Under the pieces are notes generated by a model, which saw only the letters and a program-made list of their open reading frames with translations, was not told the origin of the DNA and ran no database searches. From Salinispora tropica CNB-440 (GTDB lineage Bacteria; Actinomycetota; Actinomycetes; Mycobacteriales; Micromonosporaceae): a DNA stretch of 64,000 nt. The position numbers and the translations under genes were made by a program. Shown here piece after piece: positions 61,801 to 64,000 of this stretch. Positions within the stretch are counted from its first letter, which is position 1. Each line of letters begins with the position of its first letter. The stretch covers positions 3,166,144 through 3,230,143 of the forward strand of contig NC_009380.1 of the NCBI RefSeq assembly GCF_000016425.1, written 5' to 3'.

Positions 61801-64000
61801 CAGCACCACCGCGCCGCCGACCGACAACGGGCCGAAGATGTCGTACACCGACAGGTCGAAGCCGAGGTTGGACAGACCGAGCACCCGGTCGTCGGGGCCG
61901 ACGTCGAAGCGGGCGTTGATATCGAGCACGGTGTTGAGTGCGCCACGATGGTTGATCATGACGCCCTTGGGTGTTCCGGTGGAACCGGAGGTGTGGATGA
62001 CGTAGGCCAGTTCCTCCGGGTCGCCGGAGCCGTCCACCGGGCCGGGTTCACCCGCCGGCAGCGTGTCGACCGCGAGCAGCCGGATCCCGTCGGCCCAGCC
62101 GCTCGGCTCGACCCAGGACTGGGTCAGGGCGCAGCGGATCCCGGCGGCCTCGAGGATGGTCCGTCGTCGGGCGGCCGGCTGCGAGGTGTCCACCGGGACG
62201 TAGACACAGCCGGCCAGCAGCGCGCCGAGTACCGCGACGACCTGCTCCCAGCCCCGGTCGGTGACGATCCCGACGAGTTCCTGACGGCGGCATCCGGCAG
62301 CGGTCAACGCCTCGGCCACCCCGGTCGCCCGGCCGAGCAGCTCGGCGTAGCTCAGCGCACCGTCGACGGTCACGACCGCCGGCCGGTCGGGAGTACGCAA
62401 CGCCTGTCGGACCACCCGGTCGTGCAGCATCCCAGCGGGCGGCGGCGCAGTGGTGCGGTTGACCTCGGCCCGACGGTCGAGCTGCGCGCGGGGCGGCTCA
62501 GGGTACCCGGTGCCCGTCCATGCCGCATCATCGATGGCGAGGCGGTGCAGCAGCCGCTCGTACGCGGCGAACATGTCCTCAACCAGTCCGGGCGGGAAGA
62601 CCTCCTCCCGGACGTCCCAGTTGGACACCAGACCGCCGTCCCGTTCGATGTTCTGACAGTCGATCCAGACCTGCGGAGTCTGGCTGATCCCGTAGCCCAG
62701 CTCGCCCAAGGGGGCGCCGCCGGCGGCCGACCCGGCGTCGGAGATGCCGATGGCGCTGGTGAACACGACCGGGAACAGCGCCGCTTCCGGGCCCTGCCGA
62801 CGAGCGATCTCGCGCAACAACTCGATGCCGCTGAAGCTGCGGTGGTCCAGGTCCTCCCACAGCTGTGCCTGTACGTCGCGGGCACGCTCGTGGAACGGCC
62901 GGGTCGGTTCGGCGTCGACCGCCAACAGATCTACCGACGTGAAGTCGCCGACCAGGGCGTTGACCTGGGGGTGTAGCGGCATCCGGTTGAGCAGGGTGAT
63001 GTCAAGGGTGAAGCGGGACCGGCGACTCCACGCGGCGATCGTGTCGGCGTAGGCGGCCAGCACCGCCCCGGACGGGCTGATCCCGTGACGCCCGGCGCGC
63101 TGGCGCAGTAGCGCCCAGGCATCCGGCGGCATCCGGGTCTCCCAGCGACGGAACCGGCCGTCGCTGTCGGCGGGGCGGGCCACCGTGGGCAGTTCCGGTG
63201 CAGCAGGCAGGTCGTCGACCCGGGCCAGCCACCACCGCTTGTCCCGTTCGTGGCCCGGGCCACTTCGGGCTGCCCGTTCGGCCAACTGGTAGTCCCGGAA
63301 AGTGATCTCCAACGGCGGCAGCGGCTCGTTCGGGCGGTGGTACAGCCGGTGCAACTCATCGAGAATGACCTGGACGCTGATGAAGTCGGCGATCAGGAAG
63401 TCGATCGACACGTGCAGGACAGCCCGGTCGTCGGCCGTGGTGATCCGGGCGGCGAACAACGGCCACCGATCCGGGGTGTGTACGAGGTGGTCCATTTCGG
63501 CGCGGACGGCATGCAGCGCCGCCTCCACCACCGCCGGGGACCGACCCGTCAGGTCGATCACCGGCACCTCGAAGGTGGGTACCTCGGGCAGCACCCGCTG
63601 TGCGCCGTCGACCTCGACCACCGCGCGCAGCATGTCGTGCCGGTCGATCAGGGCGCGCCAGGCGGCGGTCATCCGCTCCGGGTCGAGCTCCGGATAGCTC
63701 AGTTCACCGTAGCCGTGGCAGGCCACCCGGCCGTAGGCGAAGGTCTCCCCCCGACCGAGCAGGTACGCGGCCTGGACGTCGGTGACCGGGAACGGATCGT
63801 GGCGATGCTCCGGGTCAGGCACCAGGGGGGCTGGGTCGGCAGCCGCGTCGAGGTACGCGAGGATCTCGTCCCGCCGCGCGCGCAGCGCGTCGCGGCGCTC
63901 CACGGTCATCACACCCTGGGGGGCCCGAAACCTCAGCTTGCCGGCCTCGGACCACACCCGGATCCCCGCACTTTCCAGCTCCGCGAGCAGGTCACCGGCG
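58810..64000 (-). CDS. NRPS, TubC docking-Cy-A(MT)-PCP-TE, cysteine-type module; 5' end just outside window
   Basis: The frame is open to the right edge. The first visible residues form a TubC-type N-terminal docking domain (about 63850-64000), so the true start is probably only a few codons outside. Cy (about 63800-62560): canonical VTDVQAAYLLGR, DFLIAD, GDFTS and SQTPQV motifs. A domain (about 62440-61200): TSGSTGTPKG; pocket D-L-Y-N-M-S-L-I-W-K, cysteine. A methyltransferase is inserted after A8 (about 61090-60000, EIGAGAGG). A10 is NPNGKVDR; the PCP is GGDSL near 59630. The C-terminal TE (about 59400-58830) has GHGLG instead of GxSxG and LISPW where its sister TE has LIDPW, so it lacks Ser and Asp. 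It should add a methylated Cys ring and pass the chain on. It is followed by overlapping reductase genes. Confidence 0.95.
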   Translation of the reverse strand, partial: AGDLLAELESAGIRVWSEAGKLRFRAPQGVMTVERRDALRARRDEILAYLDAAADPAPLVPDPEHRHDPFPVTDVQAAYLLGRGETFAYGRVACHGYGELSYPELDPERMTAAWRALIDRHDMLRAVVEVDGAQRVLPEVPTFEVPVIDLTGRSPAVVEAALHAVRAEMDHLVHTPDRWPLFAARITTADDRAVLHVSIDFLIADFISVQVILDELHRLYHRPNEPLPPLEITFRDYQLAERAARSGPGHERDKRWWLARVDDLPAAPELPTVARPADSDGRFRRWETRMPPDAWALLRQRAGRHGISPSGAVLAAYADTIAAWSRRSRFTLDITLLNRMPLHPQVNALVGDFTSVDLLAVDAEPTRPFHERARDVQAQLWEDLDHRSFSGIELLREIARRQGPEAALFPVVFTSAIGISDAGSAAGGAPLGELGYGISQTPQVWIDCQNIERDGGLVSNWDVREEVFPPGLVEDMFAAYERLLHRLAIDDAAWTGTGYPEPPRAQLDRRAEVNRTTAPPPAGMLHDRVVRQALRTPDRPAVVTVDGALSYAELLGRATGVAEALTAAGCRRQELVGIVTDRGWEQVVAVLGALLAGCVYVPVDTSQPAARRRTILEAAGIRCALTQSWVEPSGWADGIRLLAVDTLPAGEPGPVDGSGDPEELAYVIHTSGSTGTPKGVMINHRGALNTVLDINARFDVGPDDRVLGLSNLGFDLSVYDIFGPLSVGGAVVLPDSSRRGDPSHWSALVAAHTVTVWNSVPAQLQMLYDYLEAAPAATVPGLRLAMLSGDWIPVALPDQIRQRVPGLRVVSLGGATEASIWSIWYPIEQVEPEWRSIPYGRPLTNQTFHVLDSALRPRPELVTGELYIGGVGLALGYLNDPARSADRFVTHPETGETLYRTGDLGRYLPDGTIEFLGREDLQVKIRGYRIELAEIETALGSHPGVAGAAVVVDGDSPLERRLAAFVEPASRSVTTARATSEAAAAQQLGVQACADADGTLDGVDRARYLTYAHRLDAVALPAMIDAFHASGLFVAGRRHTRAELLHTAGVAPRHHRLVRRWLRALTGAGLLDVDTDDRYGLTETGAAADTDAAWRAVDKIATAEDAELLAYFRASTGQLPALLRGEDDPLTLLFPQGKVDVSQGLYERTLFNRWANEAAASVVRRVADQRVEPGALRVLEIGAGAGGTTAAVLAALDGNAVDYLATDLSPFFVNELRTRFGERPGLHLQPLDIDQDLVAQGLAPNSFDVVVAGDVLHASADVVRALARLRAVLAPQGWLVACEMTRDHHQIMTSLELLVRVDEATADFTDLRQGTEQVFLGRERWLDVLGAAGASHPLCLPEPNGFIAELGMCVLAAQFKTDRVRIARDDVATHLAERVPEYMVPAVVQIVDTFPLNPNGKVDRAALRRRLPRRESMPTTASSAPGSDLERGLAAVWAEALRVPRVGRDENLFELGGDSLVAAQITGRVLNEIPQAANLFFDQVLRQVLEQPTVAALAGHIEAESAATTATDGVGTGATTSDGGLATLDDTNPGIPWVLVPSCDGSVDGYTALVPHLAATGPVFGLTAGPLDDLPRVAAEQARSITGAGCAAVRLVGHGLGATLALEVARALTEAGEQVAELVLISPWRPVTLPDAAEAHRAETGDAAIGEGFAARLAATVGYEPNLYAGDITVLRPTGEVPYSTDELEFWSDLCLGEVRELDVDGDHRAVLGEKAVAAIAAAGSGAAR

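Overview
The window is a high-GC actinomycete chromosome segment, most like Micromonosporaceae in style (inferred from gene content, GC-rich third codon positions and abundant ATGA/GTGA start-stop overlaps). Almost all of it is one large polyketide/non-ribosomal peptide biosynthetic locus. Both ends cut through megasynthase genes, so the cluster continues on both sides. No rRNA, tRNA, CRISPR array or insertion sequence was seen.

Layout. (1) 1-19081, minus strand: two collinear type I PKS genes. The upstream one has KS-AT-DH-KR-ACP twice. The downstream one has KS-AT-KR-ACP, then KS-AT-KR, and runs off the left edge. All four AT domains have malonyl-type motifs and are carried on nearly identical DNA cassettes. 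(2) 19082-21675: a short non-biosynthetic stretch with a DinB/maleylpyruvate-isomerase-like gene, an NADAR remnant and a small helix-turn-helix gene. (3) 21676-36818, minus strand: a tight run of 17 genes. A highly reducing type II PKS set (KS, chain-length factor, a further KS, a KS-like protein, ACP, two hotdog dehydratases, FabG-type reductase) resembles aryl-polyene/ishigamide-type systems. It is embedded among acyl-activating and beta-oxidation-like genes (acyl-CoA synthetase, CoA-transferase, thiolase), hydrolase, thioesterase, class II aldolase, DsbA-like protein, P450 and ferredoxin. (4) 36996-44254, plus strand: salicylate-type aryl-AMP ligase, FAD oxidoreductase, free aryl carrier protein and an NRPS (Cy-A-PCP-TE) with a cysteine-type A domain. 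(5) 44340-55854: tailoring genes on both strands: acyl-CoA dehydrogenase-like proteins, two methyltransferases, metallo-beta-lactamase-fold hydrolase, second FAD oxidoreductase, VOC protein, flavin-dependent monooxygenase and a fatty-acyl-AMP ligase. (6) 55861-64000, minus strand: type II thioesterase, thiazolinyl imide reductase, saccharopine-dehydrogenase-like reductase and a second NRPS (TubC docking-Cy-A with embedded MT-PCP-TE), also cysteine-type.

Working model (inference). An aryl acid is adenylated and loaded onto the free carrier protein. The two Cys modules form thiazoline rings; the imide reductase and the embedded methyltransferase point to a reduced and/or methylated thiazolidine. 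The type II PKS makes a polyunsaturated acyl chain and the type I PKS makes a malonate-derived reduced chain. The ligases (CoA ligase, FAAL, aryl-AMP ligase) move acyl groups between the lines. The combination of highly reducing type II PKS, modular type I PKS and siderophore-like thiazoline NRPS is unusual, and I cannot match it to a known product. A recurrent motif, KTGTTG-N4-TAGS, lies upstream of four genes or transcription units and may mark co-regulated promoters.
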